A stretch of DNA of 64,000 nt from Micrococcaceae bacterium (GCA_030452125.1 JAKDMV010000001.1:1-64000); one strand, 5' to 3'; counted from the first letter of the stretch, positions 33,544 through 42,003 are shown. Translations and numbers: made by a program. The notes: generated by a model from the sequence alone, not told the origin.

Positions 33544-34470
33544 ATGGAGGAACCCGGTCTTCCGGGTTCGGTCTCAGTACTTCCGAAGGGGAACAGCAAG
33601 TTCAATATTTCGCAGACCAGCCGTCACCGCTCCGGCGCCGCAGTGGCTTCCGGCCCGTCGCGCACCTCGGCCGGCCCCCGTTTGCTGGCCGTTGCCGCCG
33701 TCGGACTCCTGTCCCTGACGGCCTGCAGCAATGCCAACGGCGCCGGGGAGGCCAGCGCCTCGTCGAGCCCCGGCGGTGCTTCGGACAGTTCCGAGGCACC
33801 GGCCTCAGCAATCCAGGACCCGGGGGTGATCACCGAAGGAGCCGCCGACGAAGCCTGGAAGGAACAGGCCCGCTCGGCGGGCGCGGAAGGCAGCGAGATC
33901 GACGCCACCCGCTGTGTCGACGAGCTGCTGGACCAGAAGGCCCTGGATGCCGTGGCCACCGCCCTGCCGGAAGTCGGGGGGATGTACCTCAGCGGCCTCT
34001 ACACCCACGCCGGCTGCACTTTCACCGCCACCAATCTGGACGCGGACGCCCACCAGGCGTCGGCCATGGTCCAGGTCCGCAGGTACTACCCCGGCAACGA
34101 CGAGGAGTACAAGACGCTGGACGAGTCCGGTTTCCTCAAGCACGGCCAGTGCGCGGACGACGTCGAAACGGACGAAAACGGTGTCGCCACCGTCAATAAG
34201 CACGGCGTGAAGGAAAGCAACATCCCCGGGGCCTCCGCCGCCGTGGAGCTGCAGGCCGCCTGGCAGTGTTCCGAGGACGGGGCGACGAGCTCCGCCGTCC
34301 TCATCCATGCCGCGGACGACGAACAGGACGGCTTCTCGGATCCCACGGTCCTCACCGAACCGGAGCTGGCCCTCGAGATGGCCACCCACCTATCCGAGAC
34401 CGAATCCGACTGGGCTCCACAAATGGACGAGATCTACGAGAAGAACTTCAAGGACGCCATGGGCCAGTAG
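33544..34470 (+). CDS. Putative lipoprotein, tandem copy 1 (start codon uncertain)
   Basis: A secreted lipoprotein of unknown function: a hydrophobic signal LLAVAAVGLLSLTACSN ends in the lipobox LTAC, followed by a Ser/Gly/Ala-rich linker. The mature domain has four well-spaced cysteines (RCVDELLD, AGCTF, GQCADD, WQCSED), a pattern recalling DUF3558-type actinobacterial lipoproteins without proving it. The paralogue starts at an ATG behind GAAAGGAACAGC; here the equivalent codon (33598) is AAG behind GAAGGGGAACAGC. The remaining in-frame starts (ATG 33544, GTG 33643) have no good ribosome site, so translation may be weak or the sequence erroneous. Confidence 0.6.
   Translation: MEEPGLPGSVSVLPKGNSKFNISQTSRHRSGAAVASGPSRTSAGPRLLAVAAVGLLSLTACSNANGAGEASASSSPGGASDSSEAPASAIQDPGVITEGAADEAWKEQARSAGAEGSEIDATRCVDELLDQKALDAVATALPEVGGMYLSGLYTHAGCTFTATNLDADAHQASAMVQVRRYYPGNDEEYKTLDESGFLKHGQCADDVETDENGVATVNKHGVKESNIPGASAAVELQAAWQCSEDGATSSAVLIHAADDEQDGFSDPTVLTEPELALEMATHLSETESDWAPQMDEIYEKNFKDAMGQ
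33550..33569 (+). promoter_or_regulatory. Leader hairpin of lipoprotein copy 1
   Basis: GAACCCGG and CCGGGTTC form a perfect 8-base stem with a TCTT loop, 16 bases before the ribosome-site-like GAAGGGG. The right arm is mostly kept in copy 2 but the left arm has diverged, so the structure is specific to copy 1. Confidence 0.35.
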
Positions 34471-34495
34471 CCCTCCCCTTCGACGGCGTGGCCCC

Positions 34496-35494
34496 GAAGC
34501 GTCGAAGGCATAACGAAGGCGCAGGACCCATTGGCCCGTCGTTCCGAATTCCGTAGTTTCGATGAAGCAACTTGTTTTTTCGGGTTCGGTCCCAGCAGTC
34601 GAAAGGAACAGCATGTTCAGCACATCGGAGTCCAGCCGCCCCACCGCAGTAGTACCGGGACGGAAACGCACCACCGTCCTTCCGCGGCTGATGGCCGTCA
34701 CGGCCGTGGGATTCCTGTCCCTGACGGCCTGCAGCAATGCCGACGGCGCCGGGGATCCCAGCGCGTCCTCGAGCCCCGGTGGCACCTCCGAAAGTGCCCA
34801 AGCCCAGGAATCTGCGAGCCAGGACACCGGGATGATCACCGAGGGAGCCGCCGACGAGGCTTGGAAGGACCAGGCCCGGAAGGCAGCTTCGAAGCAAGCG
34901 GCGAAGCGCAACTCGGTGGACCCCGCTCCCTGCGTGGATGGTCTGTTGGACCAGAAGACCCTCGACGCCGTGGCCACTGCAATTCCGGAAATCGGCGGGC
35001 TATCCATGAGTGGTCTGTACACGCATGTCGGTTGCGGCTTCACCGCCACCGACCCCGACGATGAGGACCTGCTCCAGGCCGCCGCGGAGGTCCAGATCCG
35101 CAGGTATTACCTCGCCAACGACGAGGAGTTCAAGACCCTGAACGAGTCCGGGTATCTGAAGCACGGCCAGTGCGCCGACACCGTCGAGACGGACGAGAAC
35201 GGCGTCTCCACGGTCAATAAGCACGGCGTGAAGGAAAGCAAGATTCCAGGTCCTAGCATCGCGGCCGTTGACCTGCAGGCCGCCTGGCACTGCTCCGCGG
35301 ACGGTGCGACGACCTCCGCCGTCCTCATCCATGCCGCGGAGGGCGAAGAGGACCGCTTCACGGATCCCACGGTCCTCACCGAACCGGATCTCGCCGTCGA
35401 GATGGCCACCCACCTATCCGAGACCGAATCCGACTGGGCTCCACAGATGGACGAGATCTACGAGAAGAACTTCAAGGACAACACCGGCCAGTAG
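34496..35494 (+). repeat. Tandem duplication unit 2 (~1.0 kb)
   Basis: Begins with GAAGCGTCGAAGGCATAACG, a non-coding remnant of the bioQ 3' end including its TAA, followed by a leader and gene homologous to unit 1. The repeat period is 1018 bases. Confidence 0.75.
34613..35494 (+). CDS. Putative lipoprotein, tandem copy 2
   Basis: A 293-residue paralogue of the preceding gene. Signal sequence LMAVTAVGFLSLTACSN with lipobox LTAC, then a low-complexity linker, then a domain with the same four cysteines (PCVDGLLD, VGCGF, GQCADT, WHCSAD). The C-terminal ~25 residues, SETESDWAPQMDEIYEKNF and beyond, are nearly unchanged from copy 1. The ATG at 34613 follows AAAGGAAC at good spacing; the ATG at 34562 lacks a ribosome site. 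Function unknown; probably surface-anchored by a lipid on the cysteine. Confidence 0.8.
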   Translation: MFSTSESSRPTAVVPGRKRTTVLPRLMAVTAVGFLSLTACSNADGAGDPSASSSPGGTSESAQAQESASQDTGMITEGAADEAWKDQARKAASKQAAKRNSVDPAPCVDGLLDQKTLDAVATAIPEIGGLSMSGLYTHVGCGFTATDPDDEDLLQAAAEVQIRRYYLANDEEFKTLNESGYLKHGQCADTVETDENGVSTVNKHGVKESKIPGPSIAAVDLQAAWHCSADGATTSAVLIHAAEGEEDRFTDPTVLTEPDLAVEMATHLSETESDWAPQMDEIYEKNFKDNTGQ

Positions 35495-35526
35495 CCCCGC
35501 CGATCCCGCCCCGGGGACCACGAACC

Positions 35527-35973
35527 TCAGGGGGCGAGTTCGGCATACCCCTTGAAGGCAGGAAGCTGGCTTGATTCGGCATCCGCCACGGCCCGGCGGA
35601 TATCCCAACCGTCTCCCGGCACGCGGGGGCTGATCACCACCTGCACCGTGAGTGTCAGCAGCGTGCCACCGGCGTCCGGGGACAGCTGATAACCGTAGAT
35701 GGTGTGCACATCACCGTCACCGGTGGAGATCACCAGCTCCCGCTCCGGGGTGAAAACGGCCAGGCTGTAGGTCCGCACGTTGTCCCCCATCCGGACCTCC
35801 AGCTCCACGCCGGGGCCCAGCGGGGCATCCGCATGCATCTCCGTCACCCCGGTGAGCCACAGTGGTGCCGCGGTGAAGTCGGTCAGCAGGGCCCAGACGC
35901 GTTGGACGGGCAGGCTGATGTGTTCGCTGGCCTGGTAGGCGGTGGTCTCGTCATCCTTCGCTGCGGTGCCCAT
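35527..35973 (-). CDS. SRPBCC (START/PYR1-like) family protein
   Basis: A 148-residue single-domain protein with the polyketide-cyclase/SRPBCC pattern: an opening beta strand YQASEHISLPVQRVWALLTDF, the helix-grip core with LWLTGVTEM, strands around VELEVRMGDNVRTY, and a long final helix. Such proteins bind hydrophobic ligands in a cavity. The ATG at 35973 is preferred over an upstream in-frame start because the domain begins directly after it. Function unassigned. Confidence 0.75.
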   Translation of the reverse strand: MGTAAKDDETTAYQASEHISLPVQRVWALLTDFTAAPLWLTGVTEMHADAPLGPGVELEVRMGDNVRTYSLAVFTPERELVISTGDGDVHTIYGYQLSPDAGGTLLTLTVQVVISPRVPGDGWDIRRAVADAESSQLPAFKGYAELAP

Positions 35974-36057
35974 GACTGCAGCATGCCCTGCGTGGCGGCG
36001 GAAGTGAAGACTTCGCTGCAAGCGGTCATCGCCCTGATGTCCGGAGCGCGGGCCGGA

Positions 36058-36684
36058 TCAGTTCCCCAGCCGGCCTTCCGAGGCTTCGAGGTAGCAGGAC
36101 CCGCACAGCGATTCGTACCAGACGTCCTGCCCGTCAATGGCGACCTGGTCGCCGTCGAAGACCACCGTGTCACCGATCCTTCGGGTGTTGAAGATGGCCT
36201 TGCGCCCGCACCGGCAGATCGTTTTGAGCTCTTCGAGGGTGTGCGCCAGTTCCATGAGCCGCAGCGATCCGGGGAACATCCGGGTCTTGAAGTCGGTGCG
36301 GATGCCGAAGGCCAGGACCGGGACGTTCTGCCGCACGGCGATGCGGAAGAGGTCGTCGACCTGATCGGCGGAGAGGAACTGGGCCTCATCGATGAGCAGG
36401 CAGGCCACCGGCTGCTGGTCCACGTGTTCCAGCAGGGCATCCGGATCGTCTCCCGAGGCGTGGGCGTTGAACAGGTCGACGGCGGATTCCCCGGGCGGGA
36501 TGAGGAAGTCGACGGTACGGCTGACGCCGAGCCGGGAGACGATCTGGTCATCGCCTTTGGTGTCGACATCCGGCTTGGCCAACAGAACGCGTTGTCCACG
36601 CTCCTCGTAGTTGAAGGCCACCTGCAGCAACCCCGTGGACTTGCCGGAGTTCATGGCTCCGTAGCGGAAATAAAGCTTGGCCAA
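36058..36684 (-). CDS. tdk: Thymidine kinase
   Basis: Type II thymidine kinase of the salvage pathway, 208 residues. The P-loop GAMNSGKST is at 9-17, LLIDEAQFLS carries the Mg-binding and catalytic residues, and the zinc-binding half includes CRCGRKAIFNTR and ESLCGSCYLEA. It uses ATP to phosphorylate thymidine to dTMP. AAGGAACC is just upstream of the ATG at 36684. Confidence 0.95.
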   Translation of the reverse strand: MAKLYFRYGAMNSGKSTGLLQVAFNYEERGQRVLLAKPDVDTKGDDQIVSRLGVSRTVDFLIPPGESAVDLFNAHASGDDPDALLEHVDQQPVACLLIDEAQFLSADQVDDLFRIAVRQNVPVLAFGIRTDFKTRMFPGSLRLMELAHTLEELKTICRCGRKAIFNTRRIGDTVVFDGDQVAIDGQDVWYESLCGSCYLEASEGRLGN

Positions 36685-36747
36685 TGGGTTCCTTTTCGTT
36701 GCGGCGTGCGCACCGAGTCTATGCGTTGGGTGGCCACCGGGGAGGCA

Positions 36748-38130
36748 TCAGCCCAGTTGGACGTCGCGACCGAAGACCACGGCCTGCAACACATCCTCCA
36801 ACTGCCAGAGGATGTAGGAGCTGTCCGTCGCCCACAACCCCGGATGATCCCTTCCGGTCTCCGGGTGCTCGATCAGGCCGATGCGGTAGTTCCCTCGGGG
36901 ACCCACATTGACGTAGGTGATCGGATCGATGGATGTCGTATCGCCTTCCGCTTGGATTTCCCAGATGAACCACGGGTGGTTCCAGACCTGTTCCATGGCC
37001 TCGTTCGCCCCGCTGGGCAGCGGCGTTTCGCCGGCGAAACGTTCGTCCAGCTGCCCGTTCTGCAACAACAAGGGCTCGACGTGGACATTCCATGCAGGTC
37101 CTGCCCCGACCCAGCGCGACGCGCAGGAGGACAGTTCGCTCAACGGGATGAGCTGGACGTTGAACATCGTCTCGTCGTCGGGGTGCCAGGACTGGTTCAG
37201 TACCCGGGGGCCGTACCCCTGCTCGGCGGCCACCAGGGCCAGATCCCCCACGACGAAGGCCTGCAGCATCGTTTCCCCGTCCAGGAACCTGCCGGTCAGC
37301 CGCATCCGGGTCGTCGCCCCGTTCAGCATCGCGGCCATCACGTCGCCGATCTCGCTGAGTCGGCCGCCTTCCAGGACTCCGAGTTCCTGCAATTCGGCCA
37401 GTACCGGATCCTTGGCTCCTAGGCCCAAGCGTCCCAGCACCGAGTCCTCCAACTCCCCCATGCGCGCGATGGCGGCACCGGTCAGCCAGGTGCCTTCGCC
37501 GATCCACGACCCGGCTGCCTGGTAGAACGAATAGTCTTCCAGCACCTCACCCCGGGCACGACTGGCGACTTCATCCACGGATGCTTCCGGGGATCCACTC
37601 GATGATTCCTCCCCGGCCGGTTTTTCTTCGGTGTCGGCTGCTGGCTGCAGCACCGATACCGACCGGGCGATCGCCTCGAATTCCTCCGCGAAAAGGTGCC
37701 GGGTCTGCAGGGCTGTGGTGGTGCTGATCTGGATGGCCCATCCCTGGTGGATGACGAGGTAGTCGACACCGCTGACCGTGCGCCCCACCGGTGCACGATG
37801 CGTGTATTCGATGATCCGGCCGGAATGACCCAGCGCCTCTTCGGTGGAAGCCCCCGGGCGGAAGTCCCATTCGGAGACATCCACGATCCGACCCTCCGTC
37901 AGATCGGCGACGATCCCGGAGACGGCCAGCCGTCCGAAGTCCTGCACCGTGCCCGAGTACGGGTTCACTGTCACGACGACGTTGGGCGTGAATTCGCCCT
38001 GCACCGCCGGCATGCTGCCGAAGAGCTCTACTTCGGGACGTAGCTGCTGGCCGGTCCATGGGGCCGGGAGCTCGAAGGCCAGGATGCCTTGGTATCCCTC
38101 ATACCGATCCGTGGTGTGTGCCTGCGTCAT
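36748..38130 (-). CDS. Uncharacterised protein, secretion-associated (possible EspG-like second half)
   Basis: A 460-residue soluble protein. Residues ~15-165 form a beta-rich domain (VELFGSMPAVQGEF, VVVTVNPYSG, IIEYTH, YLVIHQGWAIQIST) reminiscent of LpqN/PsbP-like folds. An acidic Ser/Glu-rich linker (~170-190) leads to a second domain that vaguely resembles EspG chaperones of ESX secretion. The ATG at 38130 follows AAAGG at proper spacing and overlaps the stop of the membrane-protein gene by 4 bases. It is the last gene of a cassette with a WXG-containing protein, so a chaperone or immunity role is possible. I cannot assign the family firmly. Confidence 0.5.
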   Translation of the reverse strand: MTQAHTTDRYEGYQGILAFELPAPWTGQQLRPEVELFGSMPAVQGEFTPNVVVTVNPYSGTVQDFGRLAVSGIVADLTEGRIVDVSEWDFRPGASTEEALGHSGRIIEYTHRAPVGRTVSGVDYLVIHQGWAIQISTTTALQTRHLFAEEFEAIARSVSVLQPAADTEEKPAGEESSSGSPEASVDEVASRARGEVLEDYSFYQAAGSWIGEGTWLTGAAIARMGELEDSVLGRLGLGAKDPVLAELQELGVLEGGRLSEIGDVMAAMLNGATTRMRLTGRFLDGETMLQAFVVGDLALVAAEQGYGPRVLNQSWHPDDETMFNVQLIPLSELSSCASRWVGAGPAWNVHVEPLLLQNGQLDERFAGETPLPSGANEAMEQVWNHPWFIWEIQAEGDTTSIDPITYVNVGPRGNYRIGLIEHPETGRDHPGLWATDSSYILWQLEDVLQAVVFGRDVQLG

Positions 38131-38546
38131 GCCCATCCTTTTCTTGCTGCCCTCGCGGGCACCTGCTCTCCCGGCCCCCAGAGAGGCGTTTCTTCCGTGC
38201 CGCCGCGAGCGACCCACTCCTTATGCCAACGCGGCGTCACGGCGGCCGGCCACCACCAGCGCATCCCGAACACGATGGGGACGAAAATCACCAGGAGCAC
38301 CGTCCACAAGGTTTCGGCGTACTCCGCACGAGCCAAACTGGCGAAGACCGCCGGCCAGATGCACAGCACCGCCACCCCGCCCACGCCCAGATACATCGGA
38401 TCGTAGTTTCTCTGCGTAAAGATGAAGGGACCGGGCTGCTTAACCGCCCAGGTCCGCCACCGTCCGCTCCAAGCCAACCCCCAGGCCGTGAGCAATGCCA
38501 GCCCGGGAAGGCCGAAAATCAAAACGGAAAGTAGAAAATCTTCCAT
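38127..38546 (-). CDS. Small 3-TM membrane protein (candidate immunity protein)
   Basis: A 139-residue integral membrane protein with predicted helices at about 4-26, 51-72 and 79-96, then a Trp/Arg-rich cytoplasmic tail. No recognised family. It starts 25 bases after the glycine-zipper gene and overlaps the following gene by 4 bases, so all are one operon. A small membrane protein next to a membrane-inserting candidate toxin is the arrangement seen for S. aureus TspA and its immunity protein TsaI; assigning immunity here is inference. Confidence 0.6.
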   Translation of the reverse strand: MEDFLLSVLIFGLPGLALLTAWGLAWSGRWRTWAVKQPGPFIFTQRNYDPMYLGVGGVAVLCIWPAVFASLARAEYAETLWTVLLVIFVPIVFGMRWWWPAAVTPRWHKEWVARGGTEETPLWGPGEQVPARAARKGWA

Positions 38547-38571
38547 GCTGTGAACCGTATCGCTCCCTAAG

Positions 38572-39984
38572 CTAGCCGAATGGGTTGAGTGATTTGAGGA
38601 TCTTTTTCCCGGTTTCCTTCGCTGCTTCGCCGATGGATCCAATGTCACCGTGGCGGAGGTCGTTGATCGTCGATCCTATGGCATTGCCTACTTGGCCGCC
38701 GACCCAGCCACCGGCCAGTCCACCGACGAAACCTCCGACGGCTGCACCCACCCCTGGAATGGGGATGAGCGCCTGGCCCACTGCCGCCCCGACGCCACGT
38801 CCGACCGCAGTACCAACGATTGCCCCGGTTTCTTCTGCGGCAGTGACGACCGCAGCATCTTTTCGAGCTTCCTTTTGATGCTCAGCGTGGGTCATCTCCG
38901 GGTTGCGAAGCACACTATCGTTATAGCCTTCGCCGTAGGCCCCGACAAAGGTCATTCCGGCGCCGGCTACGGTAAGTAGCTTCCCTCCGGGGCCCTGGGT
39001 GAACTTATTGACCTTTTCCAGCGCCTTGGGCAGCTTGACGGGCCCGGTGCGCGTGTTGGGGTTACGTTCATGGCGTCCGGGGCCTCGAGTCAATTGCTTG
39101 GTCACCCGCACATGCGCCCCGTCCCTGATGGGCTTCACGTTCCATGGGTACTTCGCAGCCAGTGGCCCTCCGCCGACGGCGAGGGCCATCGGGTTGGCTG
39201 CATGTTTCGGGATGTAGTGATTCCCGGCGAGACGGGCATGCTTGGGGACGTAGCTCGGGTTTTTCCTACCGCCTCCGTCGGCGATGCGCTCCGCGTAAGA
39301 CTTCGGAACTCCGAGTTTCTGCAGCCTCTTCTCCGTAATGCCGTACCGCTTCGGCTGGAACCCCTTCTTATGCTCATTCCTGTCTGAGTTGTAGACAAAG
39401 AACAGCTTTCCGTCCCTGTACTCGAAGGACGAAGCAGTGAGGCCGAGCACTGTGAGCGCGGTTACAGCATCCCCTCCGTACCCGGCTGCCTTGTTCGCAT
39501 TCTTGAGGCCATCCCCGAATAGCGGGTTGAGCTCGGCGATCTTGGAAGCGCAGGTCGAGACCGCATCGTCATATAGCTCGGCAACGGCATTGACTTCCAG
39601 CTGAATATCACCAGTGGTGTCGAAATAATCGTCAGGGCGGGCCTCTTCCCTCATCTCGTTGTGACTCGCCGCACGCGATACGACTGCGTCATATCGTGCT
39701 TTGAGACCAGCGATCCTGGACGAGAAGTCCTCCAGCGCCTTGGCGGTGTCGTCGGTGACGGTGCCCACGGCATCGATTGGTGGGGACAACACCGTTGTCA
39801 CCGCCGCGTAGACCTTGTCTTGATGCGGGGATTCGAAGACCGCTCCCAAACCAGACCAGTGGCTTTGGACATCGTCACGGATATCCCCGCAGTCCGTTCC
39901 GACCTTGCGCACGGCCTTGGCCTTGGAATCGATCGCAGCGGTATCGGGAAGCCTGTCAGGAAGCGGGGAAATGACAACGCTCAT
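38572..39984 (-). CDS. WXG-containing protein with C-terminal glycine zipper (candidate T7SS toxin)
   Basis: A 470-residue protein. The N-terminal ~110 residues are helical with a WSG motif at 43-45, as in WXG100/LXG-type secretion substrates. A basic Gly/Pro-rich middle (~205-310, containing GNHYIPKHAANP) may be a linker. Residues ~387-437 form a striking glycine zipper of repeated small residues spaced by hydrophobics (GAAVGG, GGLAGGWVGG, GNAIG), then an amphipathic Lys-rich tail. Such zippers insert into membranes and occur in bacteriocins and in TspA. The ATG overlaps the stop of the 129-residue gene by one base. No secretion machinery is in the window; toxicity is inferred. Confidence 0.65.
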   Translation of the reverse strand: MSVVISPLPDRLPDTAAIDSKAKAVRKVGTDCGDIRDDVQSHWSGLGAVFESPHQDKVYAAVTTVLSPPIDAVGTVTDDTAKALEDFSSRIAGLKARYDAVVSRAASHNEMREEARPDDYFDTTGDIQLEVNAVAELYDDAVSTCASKIAELNPLFGDGLKNANKAAGYGGDAVTALTVLGLTASSFEYRDGKLFFVYNSDRNEHKKGFQPKRYGITEKRLQKLGVPKSYAERIADGGGRKNPSYVPKHARLAGNHYIPKHAANPMALAVGGGPLAAKYPWNVKPIRDGAHVRVTKQLTRGPGRHERNPNTRTGPVKLPKALEKVNKFTQGPGGKLLTVAGAGMTFVGAYGEGYNDSVLRNPEMTHAEHQKEARKDAAVVTAAEETGAIVGTAVGRGVGAAVGQALIPIPGVGAAVGGFVGGLAGGWVGGQVGNAIGSTINDLRHGDIGSIGEAAKETGKKILKSLNPFG

Positions 39985-40373
39985 CAGGCACTGGCCTTGG
40001 TCTTCGGGGGAGCCGGGATCGAGTAGATCTCGGCCTCCGCGTCCGCAGCCATCTCCCAGTGGGCATCGGCGTAGGCCCCGATCGATGCCTTGGTGTTTCC
40101 GCAGATGGAATATCCCGCGTTCTTGCCGGATTCCAGCAGCTTGCCTAGAAATTCTCCGAGGAGCCCATCGAGTGCCTCCCCGATTTCCAAGTGGTCACAG
40201 GCCGTCGCCGCTTCGTTGAATGCCGTGTTCAGCTTCGTTTCCTGGCCTTCGAAGTCGTCCACCTCTCCCTGGGCCTTGTCCACAATGGAGTTCGCCGTCA
40301 CGACGCTGACTTTCCACCCATCTCCTGCCACTGACTCGGCCTCCCCGTTCATGTAGTCATTTCCACTGTCCAT
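39984..40373 (-). CDS. Small helical protein, WXG100-superfamily-like partner
   Basis: A 129-residue protein, mostly helical by composition, with no signal peptide and one central Gly/Leu segment (GLLGEFLGKLLESGK) breaking two long helices. Length, position first in the cassette and stop/start overlap with the WXG-containing gene fit an ESAT-6/WXG100-like or Lap-type partner that accompanies a T7SS effector. It lacks a clear WXG itself. The start could be the ATG at 40373 or seven codons later. Confidence 0.55.
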   Translation of the reverse strand: MDSGNDYMNGEAESVAGDGWKVSVVTANSIVDKAQGEVDDFEGQETKLNTAFNEAATACDHLEIGEALDGLLGEFLGKLLESGKNAGYSICGNTKASIGAYADAHWEMAADAEAEIYSIPAPPKTKASA

Positions 40374-40394
40374 CAGCCTATGACAGGCAGAATG

Positions 40395-40428
40395 AAGCCG
40401 CGATGGGGAGAACTCCCCATCGCGGCTT
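40395..40428. terminator. Strong intrinsic terminator downstream of fbaA-DUF3151
   Basis: A perfect 16-base stem: arms 40395-40410 (AAGCCGCGATGGGGAG) and 40413-40428, with effectively a 2- to 4-base loop. On the minus strand it follows the DUF3151 stop by 33 bases and is trailed by a weak T-rich stretch. It insulates the aldolase operon from the secretion cassette. Confidence 0.85.
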
Positions 40429-40460
40429 TACTCTGCGGGCGCGCCGAGCGCCACCAGGTG

Positions 40461-40886
40461 TTACTTACCGGCGGAGATACGCTCTGCCGCGGTCGGGTCG
40501 GAGTCGTTGAGGAACGTTCCGATCCGGTCGACTTCCTCGGCTTCGCCGATCGCTGCCGCGGCCCGCTGGAGGGCATACAGCGAGCGCAGGAAGCCGCGGT
40601 TGGGTTCGTGCGAGTACGGCACGGGACCCTGACCACGCCAACCGGCCTGGCGCAGCGCGTCGAGTCCTCGGTGGTAGCCCACCCGCGCGTAGGCATAGGA
40701 CTCGACGGTGCGGCCGTCGTCGTAGGCCTCGTCGGCGAGCATCGCCCATGGCAGTGATGACGCGGGGAACCTGGCCGCCAGGTCCACGGCTTCGTCGCCG
40801 GCTTCGAGACGCGCGTTGACGTCCTCGTCCGGGGCCAGGAGGGTCTCCGGGATGGCCAGGAGGTTGCGTCCGAGTGCTTCGCTCAT
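40461..40886 (-). CDS. DUF3151 domain protein
   Basis: A 141-residue actinobacterial protein of unknown function. Features typical of the family: ARFPASSLPWAMLADEA, then AYARVGYHRGLDALRQAGWRGQGPVPYSHEPNRGFLRSLYAL. It is helical and cytoplasmic. It starts one base after the fbaA stop; this neighbourhood is conserved in actinobacteria and suggests a link to glycolytic control, but nothing has been proven. Confidence 0.88.
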   Translation of the reverse strand: MSEALGRNLLAIPETLLAPDEDVNARLEAGDEAVDLAARFPASSLPWAMLADEAYDDGRTVESYAYARVGYHRGLDALRQAGWRGQGPVPYSHEPNRGFLRSLYALQRAAAAIGEAEEVDRIGTFLNDSDPTAAERISAGK

Positions 40887-40887
40887 A

Positions 40888-41910
40888 TTATTTCAGGCTC
40901 TTTCCGGCGGAACCGAGCTGGCGGGCCGCCTCAACGATGCGTTCGGCCATGGAGGTCTCCGCGGCCGCACCCCACACGCGGGGGTCGTAGACCTTCTTGT
41001 TTCCGACTTCGCCGTCGATCTTCAGGACGCCGTCGTAGTTGGAGAGCATGTGCCCGGCGACCGGGCGGGTGAAGGCGTACTGGGTATCGGTGTCGATGTT
41101 CATCTTGATGACGCCATAGGAGACCGCGTCGGAGATCTCCTGCTCGGAGGATCCCGAACCACCGTGGAAGACCAGGTCGAAGGGCTTGTCCTGGCCGAGC
41201 TTGGTGCCGATCTCGGCCTGGATGTCCTTGAGGATCTCCGGACGCAGCTTCACTCCACCGGGCTTGTAGACCCCGTGGACGTTGCCGAAGGTCAGCGCGG
41301 TGATGTAACGGCCGTGTTCGCCGGTACCCAGCGCCTCGACGGTGGCCAGCGCGTCCTCGACCGTGGTGTAGAGCTTTTCGTTGATCGCGTTCTCCACGCC
41401 GTCCTCTTCACCACCGACGGTGCCGATCTCGACCTCGAGGATCTGCTTGGCAGCGGCGGAGCGCGGCAGTAGTTCCTTGGCGATGCGGAGGTTCTCCTCC
41501 AGTGTTTCGGCCGAGCCGTCCCACATATGCGAGTTGAAGATCGGGTCACGGCCGGCCTTGACCTCCGCCTCGGAAGCGGCCAGCAGCGGCAGCACGAATC
41601 CGTCGAGCTTGTCTGCCGGGCAGTGGTCCGTGTGCAGGGCGATGTTCACGCCGTAGCTTTTGGCCACTTCCTTGGCGAAGGCGGCGAAGCCCAGGGAGCC
41701 CACCACCATGTCCTTGATCGAGGATCCCGACCAGTAGGCGGCGCCACCGGTCGAGACCTGGATGATCCCGTCGGACTCGGCTTCAGCGAATCCGCGGATG
41801 GCGGCATTCAGCGTCTGCGAGGACGTCACGTTGACGGCGGGGAAAGCGTAGGAACCGGCTTTCGCCGCGTCGATCATGGCGTTGTATTTGTCCGGGGTTG
41901 CAAGGGGCAT
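40888..41910 (-). CDS. fbaA: Class II fructose-bisphosphate aldolase
   Basis: Zinc-dependent reversible cleavage of fructose 1,6-bisphosphate to dihydroxyacetone phosphate and glyceraldehyde 3-phosphate. 340 residues. LHTDHCPADK carries a zinc-binding His and the catalytic Asp, the VFHGGSGSSEQEI loop binds phosphate, and the NIDTDTQYAF segment closes the active site. AAGGAGTC lies upstream of the ATG at 41910. Confidence 0.95.
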   Translation of the reverse strand: MPLATPDKYNAMIDAAKAGSYAFPAVNVTSSQTLNAAIRGFAEAESDGIIQVSTGGAAYWSGSSIKDMVVGSLGFAAFAKEVAKSYGVNIALHTDHCPADKLDGFVLPLLAASEAEVKAGRDPIFNSHMWDGSAETLEENLRIAKELLPRSAAAKQILEVEIGTVGGEEDGVENAINEKLYTTVEDALATVEALGTGEHGRYITALTFGNVHGVYKPGGVKLRPEILKDIQAEIGTKLGQDKPFDLVFHGGSGSSEQEISDAVSYGVIKMNIDTDTQYAFTRPVAGHMLSNYDGVLKIDGEVGNKKVYDPRVWGAAAETSMAERIVEAARQLGSAGKSLK

Positions 41911-42003
41911 GCTGACTCCTTATGAGTTGGGCTGGGAGTAGACATCGTTGGCTAGGTCCATCCTACCGACATGCGATCAAAGCCACACCAGCGTGTGACG
42001 GGC

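Larger units (their letters stand above)
33478..34495 (+). repeat. Tandem duplication unit 1 (~1.02 kb)
   Basis: The unit starts in the last codons of bioQ and contains leader and lipoprotein gene 1. Its first 23 bases match 34496-34518 at 22 of 23 positions, and similarity continues through the leader and coding region. The last ~60 coding bases are nearly identical between units. Confidence 0.75.
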
